Origin: Myxococcales bacterium
GTDB lineage: Bacteria; Myxococcota_A; Polyangia; GCA-2747355
DNA: 64,000 nucleotides
Assembly: GCA_020431405.1 (NCBI GenBank)
Contig: JAGQIK010000512.1
Coordinates: 1-64,000 of the forward strand
Direction: 5' to 3'
Positions 26,672 to 37,122 of this stretch are shown one piece after another (position 1 is the stretch's first letter; every line of letters begins with the position of its first letter). A program made the translations under genes and the position numbers. The notes beneath the pieces are model-generated. The model was given only the letters and a program-made list of their open reading frames with translations. It made no database searches and was not told the origin of the DNA.

Positions 26672-28720
26672 TCATCGTGGCGTCGAGCGCTGGTGGTTTC
26701 TGAAGTCATACGTCACGCGCAGGTCCTCGCCGCCCCGCACGTCGATGCGGCGCACGTGCCGGAGCTTCTGCGCGCCCGCCGGATAGACCAGCTCCAACCG
26801 ATGAGGCCCGGCGTACAGCCACAGCAGCTTGGTTGGCGTGTCGTCGACATAGCGCCCATCGATAAGCACACGCGCCCAGGGTACCGCACCCACGCGCAAA
26901 CGCGCACGCGGCACCCGCACTCGTTTGGTCACGGTCTCACCGGCGCGCACCTCGAAAGCCAGCGCGTACTGAAAACGCGGCTGACCCCCGCGCAGCGAGA
27001 GTCGCACAGGTCCAGCGCGCACCTTCGCCGACCACGGCGTGCGCCCCACGACCACTCCCGCGCGATAGACCTGCGCCGGGGGCACACTCTCGATCACGAC
27101 CCGCCCCCAAGCGGCATCGCGCCGCCTGCGCCGCGGTCTGGGCCGCGGCGGCAGAATACGGACGTCCTTGCGCAGGTCCTTCCGCACTTCCTTGCGCAAC
27201 GCCGTCTTCGTGTGCGCCTCCGTCGTGCCCGAGCTCGGATTCGGATTCGGTCTCGAATTCGGACTCGGACTCGGATTCGGCTCCGGATTGGGACTCGGTT
27301 TCGGCTCCGGATTCGGATTCGGATTCGGTTTCGGATTCGGCGCTCGGCTGTCGGCACTCGCCACCCGGATCCGGCTCCCGCCCTCGGACCGCGCACCGTC
27401 ACGACCAAACCCCACCGCCAACACCACCGCGGTCACCAACGCCACCACCCCCGCAGCCCCCAACACGACGATCCCCAAGCCCGCCTTGCGCACCGGCGGC
27501 GCCTCGGCCGCCGGCCGCACGTACGTCGCTGCATCATGCAGCCCGCGCTGGCGCGGCCGCGTCGGCACGTCGAGCACCGCAGGCGACGCCCGCACCTGCG
27601 TGCGCACGTCCTCGTCGCGCCGCAGCTGCGACGTCGGCGCCGCCAACGTCGGCGCGCCCGCATACGAGTCCGTGTCGTCGTCGGCGAAGTCGTCGGGCAC
27701 CGGCGCGTCGGCCGTCGACACCTCGCGCAGCGCCGCTTCCTTGTCTGCCGGGGAGATGTCTGCCGCGGAGAAGCCATCCGCGGCGAGTTGCCGCTCGTGC
27801 GCGCTCCACAGCGTGCGCATCAGATCTGCCACGCGCTCGCTGCTCGCCACCGTGCGCGCGCGCAACATGATGTGCTCGATGGCCTCGAGCACCGCCGCGG
27901 CGTTAGGTGGCCGCGCGTCGGCGTCATGCGACAGCAGCCGCAGCACGAGCGCGTCGAGCTCCGGCGGGACATCTGCGCGCCAGGCGCTCGGCGCGACCAC
28001 CTGCCGCTTGCGCTTGGGATCGAACAGCTGCGCGTCATTGAGATCGGAGAACAGCTTCACGCCGCTGAGCGTCTCGTGCAGCACGGCGCCGAGCGCGTAG
28101 AGGTCGGCGCGCCCGTCGACGCGCTTGGCACCGAGCTGCTCGGGCGGCATGTAGCGCGCCTTGCCCTTGACCACGCCGGCGCGCGTCTTGTGCACGCGGT
28201 CTTTGGCCTTGGCGATGCCGAAGTCGACCAGCTTCACGTGTCCGTCGAAGGCGACGAGGATGTTGTGCGGCGTGACATCGCGATGCACCACCGCGCCCTC
28301 GGGCCGCGCGTGCGCGTAGCGCAGGGCCGAGAGCACGTTGGCCGCCACCGTCAGCACCACGCCGAGGGGCAGCGCCTCGCCGCGCTCCGCCGCGCGACCG
28401 ATGACCTCGCCCAGCGTGCGCCCGTGCACGTGCTCCATGGCGAGGAAGTACTCGCCGCCAGCCTCGCCGAGGTCGATGATCTGCACGATGTTGGGGTGCG
28501 TCAGACGAGCGGCGACGCGCCCCTCGTCGATGAACATCTCGACGAAGCTGGGGTCGGTCGCGAGGTGCGGATGGATTCGCTTGATCGCGACGGTCTTGGA
28601 GAAGCCTGCCGGGCCCGCGGTGCGCGCTAGAAAGACCTCGGCCATCCCGCCGACCGCGATGCGGCCGAGCAGCTCGTACTTACCGAGGCGCGGAGCGTCG
28701 CCGGGGCCTGAGCGATGCAG
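26672..28720 (-). CDS. PEGA-domain Ser/Thr protein kinase with no canonical start codon
   Basis: The kinase domain (about residues 12-290) has a glycine loop (LLGRIAVGGMAEVFLAR), VAIKRI, HRDVTPHN and LVDFGIAKA. All catalytic motifs are intact. A linker, a membrane helix (AGLGIVVLGAAGVVALVTAV), a Pro-Asn/Glu/Ser repeat array and two PEGA-type beta domains (GRVVIESVPPAQVYRAG, ARVLIDGRYVDDTPTKL) follow. The first ATG in frame (28645) lies inside the glycine loop. Between it and the in-frame TAG at 28727-28729 there is no ATG, GTG or TTG. I give the CTG at 28720 as the least bad start. The TAG is the stop of the upstream gene, which is in the same frame, so readthrough fusion or a sequence error is also possible. 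Confidence 0.8.
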   Translation of the reverse strand: MHRSGPGDAPRLGKYELLGRIAVGGMAEVFLARTAGPAGFSKTVAIKRIHPHLATDPSFVEMFIDEGRVAARLTHPNIVQIIDLGEAGGEYFLAMEHVHGRTLGEVIGRAAERGEALPLGVVLTVAANVLSALRYAHARPEGAVVHRDVTPHNILVAFDGHVKLVDFGIAKAKDRVHKTRAGVVKGKARYMPPEQLGAKRVDGRADLYALGAVLHETLSGVKLFSDLNDAQLFDPKRKRQVVAPSAWRADVPPELDALVLRLLSHDADARPPNAAAVLEAIEHIMLRARTVASSERVADLMRTLWSAHERQLAADGFSAADISPADKEAALREVSTADAPVPDDFADDDTDSYAGAPTLAAPTSQLRRDEDVRTQVRASPAVLDVPTRPRQRGLHDAATYVRPAAEAPPVRKAGLGIVVLGAAGVVALVTAVVLAVGFGRDGARSEGGSRIRVASADSRAPNPKPNPNPNPEPKPSPNPEPNPSPSPNSRPNPNPSSGTTEAHTKTALRKEVRKDLRKDVRILPPRPRPRRRRRDAAWGRVVIESVPPAQVYRAGVVVGRTPWSAKVRAGPVRLSLRGGQPRFQYALAFEVRAGETVTKRVRVPRARLRVGAVPWARVLIDGRYVDDTPTKLLWLYAGPHRLELVYPAGAQKLRHVRRIDVRGGEDLRVTYDFRNHQRSTPR
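27236..27342. repeat. GGATTC-type hexamer array inside the PEGA kinase gene
   Basis: About 17 degenerate copies of GGATTC/GGACTC/GGCTCC on the plus strand. They encode a periplasmic Pro-Asn, Pro-Glu, Pro-Ser dipeptide array between the membrane helix and the PEGA domains. Copy changes keep the frame and would alter spacer length. Confidence 0.85.
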
Positions 28721-28726
28721 GGATGG

Positions 28727-29566
28727 CTACTGTCTTGCGTCAGAAGGGGTCGCGAACGGGTCGCGCGCGCCGACGTCGAGGGGGTCGGCGAGGTAGTTCT
28801 CGGCCGTCTTACTGGCCTTACTGGCCTTGCTGTTGTCGCCCTTGCTGGCCTGATCGTCCTTGGCCTCGTTGGCGGCACGCTGCGATGCACTGCTTTGCTT
28901 CTTGGTGAGCGGTCGCACCTTGCCGAGCTCGACGCCGTGCCGCGCACACACCGAGCGGATGATCGCGCGCCGCGCCGAGTTTTCGATGCGGCGCAGCGCC
29001 GCGCGAGCCGAGCGCGCGTTGCGCAGGCTGCACTGCGAGGCGGCGTAGACCAGCAGACCGTCGGGGTTCTCTTCGTCGTGAAGCAGCACGGTGCTGGCGA
29101 GCGCCGCCGCGCGCGAGTAGTCAGCAGCGACGTAGGCCGAGCGTGCCGAGGCCAGCGCCTCGCGCGCCGCGGACAGCGCGGTGCGACCGGCAGGGTACAT
29201 GCTCGCACGCTCGCAGCGCGCAGCGGCGAGGCGCGCGCGGCGCAAGCGCTCGCCGAGGTGCCCGGCGTAGCGGCTGCGCGTGCAGAGCTGGCTAAGCATC
29301 ATCGCGCCGGTGATGGCGAGCAACAGCAGCACCATCGCGCCGCCCCAGTGCTGGCCTAACCCCGATCGACATCCACCCGAGCCCCACGAGCCGTCACCGT
29401 GCGTGGCGAAGCCGCTGCGTCGCGCGTTGAGGTCTGCCTCGTTGGCCGCAGCGCGCGCGGCGCGCGCTTCAGCCTGTGCAGCCTCCCGCGAGCAACGCTC
29501 CGCCTCGAGCTCGGCCTCAAGCGTTTGAACTCTTGCTTCGAGTGCCTCGAGATCGTCGCGATACAT
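28727..29566 (-). CDS. Coiled-coil single-pass membrane protein
   Basis: The 279-residue protein starts with a heptad-rich coiled coil (LEALEARVQTLEAELEAERCSREAAQAEARAARA positions about 7-45). A Gly/Ser loop and one membrane helix (GGAMVLLLLAITGAMMLSQL, about 74-94) follow. The C-terminal helical domain has TPR-like features (AREALASARSAYVAADYSRAAALASTVLL). The tail is Lys/Ser-rich and repetitive (QASKGDNSKASKASK). Its TAG stop lies in frame with the downstream PEGA kinase and only two codons before that gene's only possible CTG start. The two proteins are therefore very likely made from one message, and could be joined by stop readthrough. No family recognised. Confidence 0.8.
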   Translation of the reverse strand: MYRDDLEALEARVQTLEAELEAERCSREAAQAEARAARAAANEADLNARRSGFATHGDGSWGSGGCRSGLGQHWGGAMVLLLLAITGAMMLSQLCTRSRYAGHLGERLRRARLAAARCERASMYPAGRTALSAAREALASARSAYVAADYSRAAALASTVLLHDEENPDGLLVYAASQCSLRNARSARAALRRIENSARRAIIRSVCARHGVELGKVRPLTKKQSSASQRAANEAKDDQASKGDNSKASKASKTAENYLADPLDVGARDPFATPSDARQ

Positions 29567-29586
29567 GGTTCTAGGTTAGCACGCGC

Positions 29587-29624
29587 AAACACAAAAACAG
29601 CCGGCAAGGATCCCCTGCCGGCTG
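29587..29624 (-). terminator. Rho-independent terminator of the barrel gene
   Basis: On the minus strand, CAGCCGGCA (29616-29624) pairs perfectly with TGCCGGCTG (29598-29606) around a 9-base loop. The T-rich run TTTTTGTGTTTG follows. It begins 27 bases past the stop of the gene at 29651-30346 and isolates that gene from the coiled-coil/kinase operon. Confidence 0.85.
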
Positions 29625-29650
29625 CTGATCTCGCTGACTGACGCTGAAGA

Positions 29651-30346
29651 CTAGAAGCGAAGCGATGCACCCACGTTGAACTGCAGACCGACCGCCTTCT
29701 CCGCGACGATGGGGCGCTCGACGCCTGTGTAGTACTGGCCGTCGGAGTCGTTGTCGTTGCGCACCACGCCGAAGGCGCGGATGTCAGCGGTGAGCGCGAA
29801 CCAGCGGCTGAGCAGCAGCTCGGCGCCGATGCCGCCCTGCATACCGAACTGCGTGAAGTTCTGCTCGGTCTTGAGGTTCGAGAGGTCGTAGCGGATGTGC
29901 GTCGGCACGACGCGGATGCCGCCGAGCATGAACAGGTTGAAGCGGCCGCGCGGGATCAGATAGAGCAGGGCGGAGGCCTGAATCGGAACCGAGATGCGCG
30001 TCACGCCGCCGTCGGCGAAGTCGCGGCCGAGCACGTCCACCGCCAGCTCGGCGCCCCAGCGATAGCCGCGGAAGCGCAGGTGCCCGCCGATGCCGCCGAG
30101 CGCCACCGCCTCGTCGCCGACCTTGTGGTTGGCGGTCAGGCCGGTGAGGTGCAGACCCATCGACCAGCGCGGCGGCGTGAGGCGGATGTGGCGATAGCGT
30201 ACGCGCGGCTTGTATTCGTAGTAGTAGACGACGTCGTAGCTCTCGTGACAGATGTCGCGGCAGGCCTGAGCTTCGCTCGGCATGGCGACGAGGGCTGCGA
30301 CTGTGGCGAGGGTTGCGGTGGCGGCGGCGATGGGCTTTGGAAGCAT
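29651..30346 (-). CDS. Outer-membrane beta-barrel protein (OmpA-barrel/OMP_b-brl size)
   Basis: The 231-residue protein has a signal peptide (cut near SEAQA), then an aromatic linker (YDVVYYYEYKPRVRYRHI). About eight amphipathic strands follow (GGHLRFRGYRWGAELAVDV, IPIQASALLYLIP, FNLFMLGGIRVVPTHI). It ends in NVGASLRF; the C-terminal Phe is the outer-membrane assembly signal. The size fits an eight-stranded barrel. Two Cys (CRDICHES) lie just after the signal. It is a single-gene unit with its own terminator. The leader holds three 9-bp near-repeats phased at 14 bases. Role unknown, probably structural or adhesive. Confidence 0.82.
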   Translation of the reverse strand: MLPKPIAAATATLATVAALVAMPSEAQACRDICHESYDVVYYYEYKPRVRYRHIRLTPPRWSMGLHLTGLTANHKVGDEAVALGGIGGHLRFRGYRWGAELAVDVLGRDFADGGVTRISVPIQASALLYLIPRGRFNLFMLGGIRVVPTHIRYDLSNLKTEQNFTQFGMQGGIGAELLLSRWFALTADIRAFGVVRNDNDSDGQYYTGVERPIVAEKAVGLQFNVGASLRF

Positions 30347-30358
30347 AGTCCGATCCTC

Positions 30359-30395
30359 GGCTTACCTAGACGGGCTTACCCATGGGGGCGTACCC
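30359..30395. repeat. Three 9-bp repeats with a 14-bp period in the leader of the barrel gene
   Basis: GGCTTACCT (30359-30367), GGCTTACCC (30373-30381) and GGCGTACCC (30387-30395) start exactly 14 bases apart, directly upstream of the barrel gene on the minus strand. They may be regulator sites or an RNA-level element. The remainder of the 216-base divergent region up to yicC shows two AACGTTC copies and no gene. Confidence 0.6.
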
Positions 30396-30562
30396 GTGCA
30401 AGAGCAATGCATGTGCCACGCCGCGACCCCGATAACCTCCATGATTTCAACGCGCAAATCCGTGCACCGAGCACACTGTAAGCGAACGTTCCGGATCGAA
30501 CCGATAACAAACGTTCACACGTCGGGTTTGACGCCGAAGCGCGCCCGGTAGAAGCTGCAGCC

Positions 30563-31450
30563 ATGCGATCCATGACGGGATTCGGCCGCGGCGCCTTCGA
30601 GGTCGACGGCCACGCCTATCGCCTCGAAATCCGCGCCGTCAACAACCGCTTCCTCGACATGCGCATCCACATGCCCTGGACCGACGGCGAGCTCGAGCAG
30701 CGACTGCGCGCCGGCGTGCGCCAGTCGCTGGAGCGCGGCCGCGTCGAGCTGACCATCGATAGTGCTAGTGGCGGCAGCGCGCCCCTACGGCTCGACAAAA
30801 CGCTCGCCGCCGATCTGGGCGCGGCGCTGCGCGAGCTCGCCAACGTGGTCGGCTGCGACGTCGCCGCCGCCGCCCACCTCGTGCCGCCGCAGCGCGAGCT
30901 GCTCGGCGGTGCGGCGCGCCCCGAAGGTGACGCGCTGTGGCGCGGCATCGAGCCCTGCCTCGAGCAAGCCCTCGAGCGCTTGCTCGAGATGCGCCAGCGC
31001 GAGGGCGCCGCACTGCGCGCCGATCTCGCCGGATACGTCGGCGCGCTCGAGACGCTCGTCGCCGAGATCGTCACGCTCGTCGCAGCGGAGCCGGAGCGCC
31101 GCGCGCAGCGCATGCGCGAGCGCGTCGAGCGGCTGCTCAGCGAAAGCGAGCGCGACGAGCTGCGCGACGAGTCGCTCGCCTCGCGCCTGGCGCAAGAGAT
31201 CGCGCTCGCCGCCGATCGCGGCGACGTCAGCGAGGAGCTCGCGCGCCTCGACAGCCACCTCGCGCAGCTCGCCGGCATGCTCGACGCCTCCGACGCGGTG
31301 GGGCGACGGCTCGAGTTCATGCTGCAGGAGGTCAACCGCGAGCTCAACACCATCGCCTCCAAGAGCAGCGAGGCGCGCGTCGCCAAGCTCGTCGTCGACG
31401 GCAAGGGCGTGCTCGAGAAGATGCGCGAGCAAGCGCAGAACGTAGAGTAG
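30563..31450 (+). CDS. yicC: YicC family endoribonuclease-like protein
   Basis: The 295-residue protein matches YicC over its whole length. It opens with MRSMTGFGRG and LEIRAVNNRFLDMRIHMP and ends with the conserved EFMLQEVNRELNTIASKS followed by VVDGKGVLEKMREQAQNVE. In Escherichia coli, YicC is an RNase that affects small-RNA turnover. It is the first gene of a yicC-remA-gmk block, an order common in many bacteria. The spacing to remA is 18 bases. A sigma-70 promoter is not clear; TTGACG lies upstream but no good -10 is correctly spaced. Confidence 0.95.
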   Translation: MRSMTGFGRGAFEVDGHAYRLEIRAVNNRFLDMRIHMPWTDGELEQRLRAGVRQSLERGRVELTIDSASGGSAPLRLDKTLAADLGAALRELANVVGCDVAAAAHLVPPQRELLGGAARPEGDALWRGIEPCLEQALERLLEMRQREGAALRADLAGYVGALETLVAEIVTLVAAEPERRAQRMRERVERLLSESERDELRDESLASRLAQEIALAADRGDVSEELARLDSHLAQLAGMLDASDAVGRRLEFMLQEVNRELNTIASKSSEARVAKLVVDGKGVLEKMREQAQNVE

Positions 31451-31468
31451 GATGCGCCGGAAGATCCT

Positions 31469-31756
31469 ATGAAGCTGCTCAACATCGGATTCGGCAACGT
31501 CGTCGTCGCAGAGCGCGTCGTCGCGCTCGTCACGCCCAGCTCCGCGCCGATGAAGCGCTTGCGCGAAGAGGCGCGCGTCATCGGCAAGCTCATCGACGCG
31601 ACCCAGGGCCGCAAGACGCGCGCGATCGTCATCACCGACTCCGACCACGTGATCCTCTCGGCGATCCAGGCCGAGACGGTCGCCAGCCGCCTCTCGGCGC
31701 TCGGCGAGGACGCCGCCTCGCCGCGCCCCAAGACCGACGCGAGGACCTCATCGTGA
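31469..31756 (+). CDS. remA: RemA/DUF370 family regulatory protein
   Basis: The 95-residue protein has the DUF370 hallmarks: [19 protein letters not shown], then SSAPMKRL and [37 protein letters not shown]. In Bacillus, RemA is a DNA-binding activator of matrix genes; in other phyla its role is unknown. The gene sits between yicC and gmk as in many genomes. Its last codons overlap the gmk start as GTGA. The C-terminal tail beyond residue 75 is polar and not conserved in the family. Confidence 0.93.
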   Translation: MKLLNIGFGNVVVAERVVALVTPSSAPMKRLREEARVIGKLIDATQGRKTRAIVITDSDHVILSAIQAETVASRLSALGEDAASPRPKTDARTSS

Positions 31757-32397
31757 CCACTTCGGCGCGCACTGGGCGCGGCATCCTGCTCGTCGTCTCG
31801 TCGCCCTCGGGCGCCGGCAAGACCACGCTGTGCCGCCGCCTGATGAAGGAGTTTCCGCGGCTGACGTTCTCGGTCTCGTACACCACGCGCCCCAAGCGGC
31901 CGCGCGAGGTCGACGGCGAGGACTACCACTTCGTCGACGCGGCGCGCTTCGACGCGATGGTCGAGCGCGGTCAGCTCGCCGAGTGGGCCATCGTGCACGA
32001 CAACCGCTACGGCACCGCGCGCTCGACCATCGACGCCGCCATCGACGAAGGGCGCGACGTGATCTTCGACATCGACTGGCAGGGCGGCATGCAGCTGTCG
32101 AGCAAGTACCCCGACGACACCGTGATGGTGTTCGTGCTGCCGCCGTCGATGCAGGAGCTGGCGCGCCGGCTGCGCGACCGCGGCACCGACGCCCCAGAGA
32201 TGGTCGAGCGCCGCCTCGCCAAGGCCGCCGAGGAGCTGACGCACCACGGCGAGTACGACTACCTCATCACCAACGACGACCTGGACGTCGCCTACCGCGA
32301 GCTGCGCGCGGTATATCTCGCGGCACACTGCCAGGCGCGCCGCCGCAGCTCGCGCGCGATCGCCCTCATCGACGAAGCGCGCCGTCAAAATCCATAA
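31753..32397 (+). CDS. gmk: Guanylate kinase
   Basis: The 214-residue protein converts GMP to GDP with ATP. The P-loop is [11 protein letters not shown]. The GMP-binding segment [23 protein letters not shown] is complete, as are GNRYGTA-like DNRYGTA and [11 protein letters not shown]. The lid and C-terminal part ([32 protein letters not shown]) are normal. The GTG start overlaps the remA stop, so translation is coupled. The usual neighbour rpoZ is not found between gmk and rel, where only 80 bases lie. Confidence 0.97.
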   Translation: MTTSARTGRGILLVVSSPSGAGKTTLCRRLMKEFPRLTFSVSYTTRPKRPREVDGEDYHFVDAARFDAMVERGQLAEWAIVHDNRYGTARSTIDAAIDEGRDVIFDIDWQGGMQLSSKYPDDTVMVFVLPPSMQELARRLRDRGTDAPEMVERRLAKAAEELTHHGEYDYLITNDDLDVAYRELRAVYLAAHCQARRRSSRAIALIDEARRQNP

Positions 32398-32398
32398 G

Positions 32399-32427
32399 TT
32401 GCAGCGGCCTTAGCCTCTCCGTATGCT
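32399..32427 (+). promoter_or_regulatory. Possible sigma-70 promoter of rel
   Basis: TTGCAG and TATGCT are separated by 17 bases just past the gmk stop codon. The element would place a start near 32434, leaving a leader of about 44 bases before the rel GTG. It would allow rel to be expressed apart from gmk. Confidence 0.4.
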
Positions 32428-32477
32428 CTAGATAGTTGTCGCGATCTCACCCCGCGTGGGTGGGTGGCTAAGAACTC

Positions 32478-34670
<2,193 letters not shown>

Positions 34671-34690
34671 GGAGCGGGCGCGGGGCGGCG

Positions 34691-34879
34691 CTAGGACTGC
34701 TTCGCAGCCAGACCAGGAGCGGCCAAACCGGGAGCGGGCTGCCCTGGCTCGCCACAGCCGGCGAAGAGCTCTTCCTGCGTCAGCGTCGAGCGCTCCGCGA
34801 GCTTGTTCTTGCGCTTGCGGCCGGCCTTGCGGTTGCGCAGGCGGCGACGGGCTTCGGTAAATCGAGAGAGCGAAGACAT
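34691..34879 (-). CDS. Small basic conserved protein
   Basis: The 62-residue protein starts at ATG 34879 with CAGGTG a few bases upstream. The N-terminal 40 residues are strongly basic (SRFTEARRRLRNRKAGRKRKNKL), then comes TQEELFAGCGEPG and a Pro/Gly/Ala tail. The composition suggests RNA or ribosome binding. Small proteins of this look occur in related genomes, from memory, without a known role. It is convergent with rel, 20 bases apart. The longer in-frame start at 34954 lacks support. Confidence 0.65.
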   Translation of the reverse strand: MSSLSRFTEARRRLRNRKAGRKRKNKLAERSTLTQEELFAGCGEPGQPAPGLAAPGLAAKQS

Positions 34880-35102
34880 GATGCACCTGTGGTTTTCGGC
34901 GGGTAGCCGCCTGTCGAAGCACCGGTGTTTAGGCCAACGCGGCCGAGCTGTCAAGCGACTCGCCCTGGCGGGGCCGTGCCGGGCGGGGCAATACCTCGGG
35001 CGCCGCAGCGTCGCGATTTACCCCGGGATTCTTGCCTTCCTGGGGCCGCGACGATACCCTGTGGACCTTCGCCAGCACGTCTGAACGCCTCGTAGGGATC
35101 CC

Positions 35103-37082
35103 ATGTCCAATTGCCCCAAGTGCGGTAACGGTAACCCCAACGACGCTGTCTTCTGTGGACACTGCGGCTTTCGCCTCACGCCCGGCGAAGAGGCGAAGAA
35201 GACGATGTTCGGCTACCAGGCCGACCCCGATCTGATCGGCGTGGCCAAAGCCGCCGCCTCGAGCTCCGCGGCGGTGACACAACCTCAGGCGGCAGCGGCG
35301 CCAGCGCACGCGGCGCCCCCCGCGGCCGGCGGCCTCACGCCCGGTGCCACGTTCGCCGCGCGCTACACCGTCGAGCGCCCGCAGACGCGCCTGCCGGTGG
35401 GCGAGGTGGCGGTAGCGCGCGACTCGCAGACCAACGCCGAAGTCGAGCTGTGCATCGTCGACGCGGCCGTCTTTCCCTCGCCGCTCGACATGGAGCGCGC
35501 GCGCCGCGAGATGCGCCAGCTGCAGAAGGTCGAGCACCCCGCGCTCGCCGGCGTCATCGATCACGGCAAGCTCGATGATGGGCGCCTCTACGTGGTGCTC
35601 GGTCCACCGGCTCAGCACACGCTCTCCGACGCCATCGCTGGTGGGGCGATGTCGCTCGAGCAGGCGCAGTCGATCGTGCGCGACGTGGGCGGCGCGCTCG
35701 CCGAAGCGCAAAAGGTCGGCGTGATCCATCGCGACCTCGCGCCGCACAACATCGTCTTCTGCGCCGATGGACGCGCGCGGCTGCGCGGCTTCGGCGTCGC
35801 GGCGCCGATCAAGCGCCACGTCTTCGGCACTGCCGAGTTCCTCTCGCCCGAGCAGGCGGCTGGCCGCCCGGTGGACCAGCGCTCCAACATCTACAGCCTC
35901 GGCGCGCTGATGTTCTACATGCTGAGCGGGCAGCCGCCGTTTGCTGGCTCTGCTGACGACCTGATCGAGGCGCACCAGAAGACCGACGCGCCGCCGCTGT
36001 CGTCACGCGTCCCGGGGCTCGACGCGCGCGCCGACCAGCTCGTAGCCAAGGCGCTCGCCAAGAGCTCGAGCCGTCGCCACCTCACGCTGCGGCAGTTTCT
36101 GCGCGAGGTCGACGGGCTCGCCGGCGCCGGCGCAGCCGCCCAGGCGCCCGCGCCTCGCCAGCCGGTCTCCTTCGAGACGCCGCTTCACGGCGTCACCGCG
36201 CTGACCGGCGGCGACCGCCCGCCGTCGTCCGAGATCCCAGCCGTTGATCCGGCCAAGCAGCAGGTGGTGCTAGCGCCCGACGGACAGCAGGTCGACGACA
36301 ACGCCAAGACGATGATGAACATGCGCGCCGACGACGTCACTGCGGCGGCGGCGATGGCTCAGGCGCAGCGTCAGGGCCAGCAGCTCGACAGCACGGCTGC
36401 CACCCTCGGGGCGGTCGACGATCGCGCCGCCACCGTGCCGCCGAGCGCCGCCACCGCACCGCCGGTGGCGCCCGTGCCGGTAGCGCGGCCGGCGACCGTT
36501 CCGCCAGCCGCCGCCGAGGCGCCGATCCCGCAGACCGTCATGCAGGGCGGCGCGCTGCACGACGGCGGCCTGCAGTCGACCAAGACCGTCACGCCCGAGT
36601 CGGGCGCCGTCGTCGGCGAGATGGCGGGCGGCCAGCGCGTCAGCATGCGTCAGTCGGAAGAGGTCGCCGCGGTCAAAGCGGGCGAGCAGCAGGCGGCCCA
36701 ACAGGGGCCGGGCGGCGGCCGTTTCCGCGAGACGATGTGGTTCTTCAAGGGCGAGGTCGAGTCGGCGATGGCCGAGAGCGGCGAGACCGAAGAATCCGCC
36801 GCCACCGAGAACAAGGACGCCAAAGACGCCGACGACCTCAAGGGCAAGTACGTCGACGACGGCAGCATGTCCGAGGAAGAGGCCAGGCGCCTCTCGCTGC
36901 GCACGGGCAAGACGCAGATGATGCAGGCCGTCAAAGTGCCCGACGGTTACGTGCCCGGCGAGAAGATGGACGAGGGCGAGTTCATCCGCGAGATGAACCC
37001 CGGCCGCAAGTGGGCCCTCATCGTCGGCATCCTGGTGCTGCTCGCCGGCATCGGCATCGCGCTGTACTTCATCCTCGGCTGA
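35103..37082 (+). CDS. Zinc-ribbon pseudokinase with C-terminal membrane anchor
   Basis: The 659-residue protein begins with a zinc ribbon (CPKCGNGNPNDAVFCGHCG). From about residue 85 to 340 it has a Ser/Thr-kinase fold: IHRDLAPHN (Asp211) and FGTAEFLSPEQAAGRPVDQRSNIYSLGALMFYMLSG are clear. Two catalytic residues are lost: the ATP-binding Lys is replaced (VELC, Cys117) and DFG has become GFG (Gly229). The glycine loop is also missing (PQTRLPVGEV). It should therefore be a pseudokinase. A 280-residue Ala/Pro/Gln-rich region and one membrane helix near the C-terminus (WALIVGILVLLAGIGIALYF) complete it. It may scaffold signalling complexes at the inner membrane. It stands alone between oppositely oriented genes. 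Confidence 0.87.
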   Translation: MSNCPKCGNGNPNDAVFCGHCGFRLTPGEEAKKTMFGYQADPDLIGVAKAAASSSAAVTQPQAAAAPAHAAPPAAGGLTPGATFAARYTVERPQTRLPVGEVAVARDSQTNAEVELCIVDAAVFPSPLDMERARREMRQLQKVEHPALAGVIDHGKLDDGRLYVVLGPPAQHTLSDAIAGGAMSLEQAQSIVRDVGGALAEAQKVGVIHRDLAPHNIVFCADGRARLRGFGVAAPIKRHVFGTAEFLSPEQAAGRPVDQRSNIYSLGALMFYMLSGQPPFAGSADDLIEAHQKTDAPPLSSRVPGLDARADQLVAKALAKSSSRRHLTLRQFLREVDGLAGAGAAAQAPAPRQPVSFETPLHGVTALTGGDRPPSSEIPAVDPAKQQVVLAPDGQQVDDNAKTMMNMRADDVTAAAAMAQAQRQGQQLDSTAATLGAVDDRAATVPPSAATAPPVAPVPVARPATVPPAAAEAPIPQTVMQGGALHDGGLQSTKTVTPESGAVVGEMAGGQRVSMRQSEEVAAVKAGEQQAAQQGPGGGRFRETMWFFKGEVESAMAESGETEESAATENKDAKDADDLKGKYVDDGSMSEEEARRLSLRTGKTQMMQAVKVPDGYVPGEKMDEGEFIREMNPGRKWALIVGILVLLAGIGIALYFILG

Positions 37083-37098
37083 CGCCCAGCCGCGCGCG

Positions 37099-37120
37099 GC
37101 GCCCTGCCAGCCGGGGGCGC
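37099..37120. terminator. GC-rich hairpin between convergent genes
   Basis: GCGCCC (37099-37104) and GGGCGC (37115-37120) form a perfect stem in the 40 bases between the convergent stops at 37082 and 37123. There is no T-run on either strand, so bidirectional termination is only possible. Confidence 0.3.
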
Positions 37121-37122
37121 GC

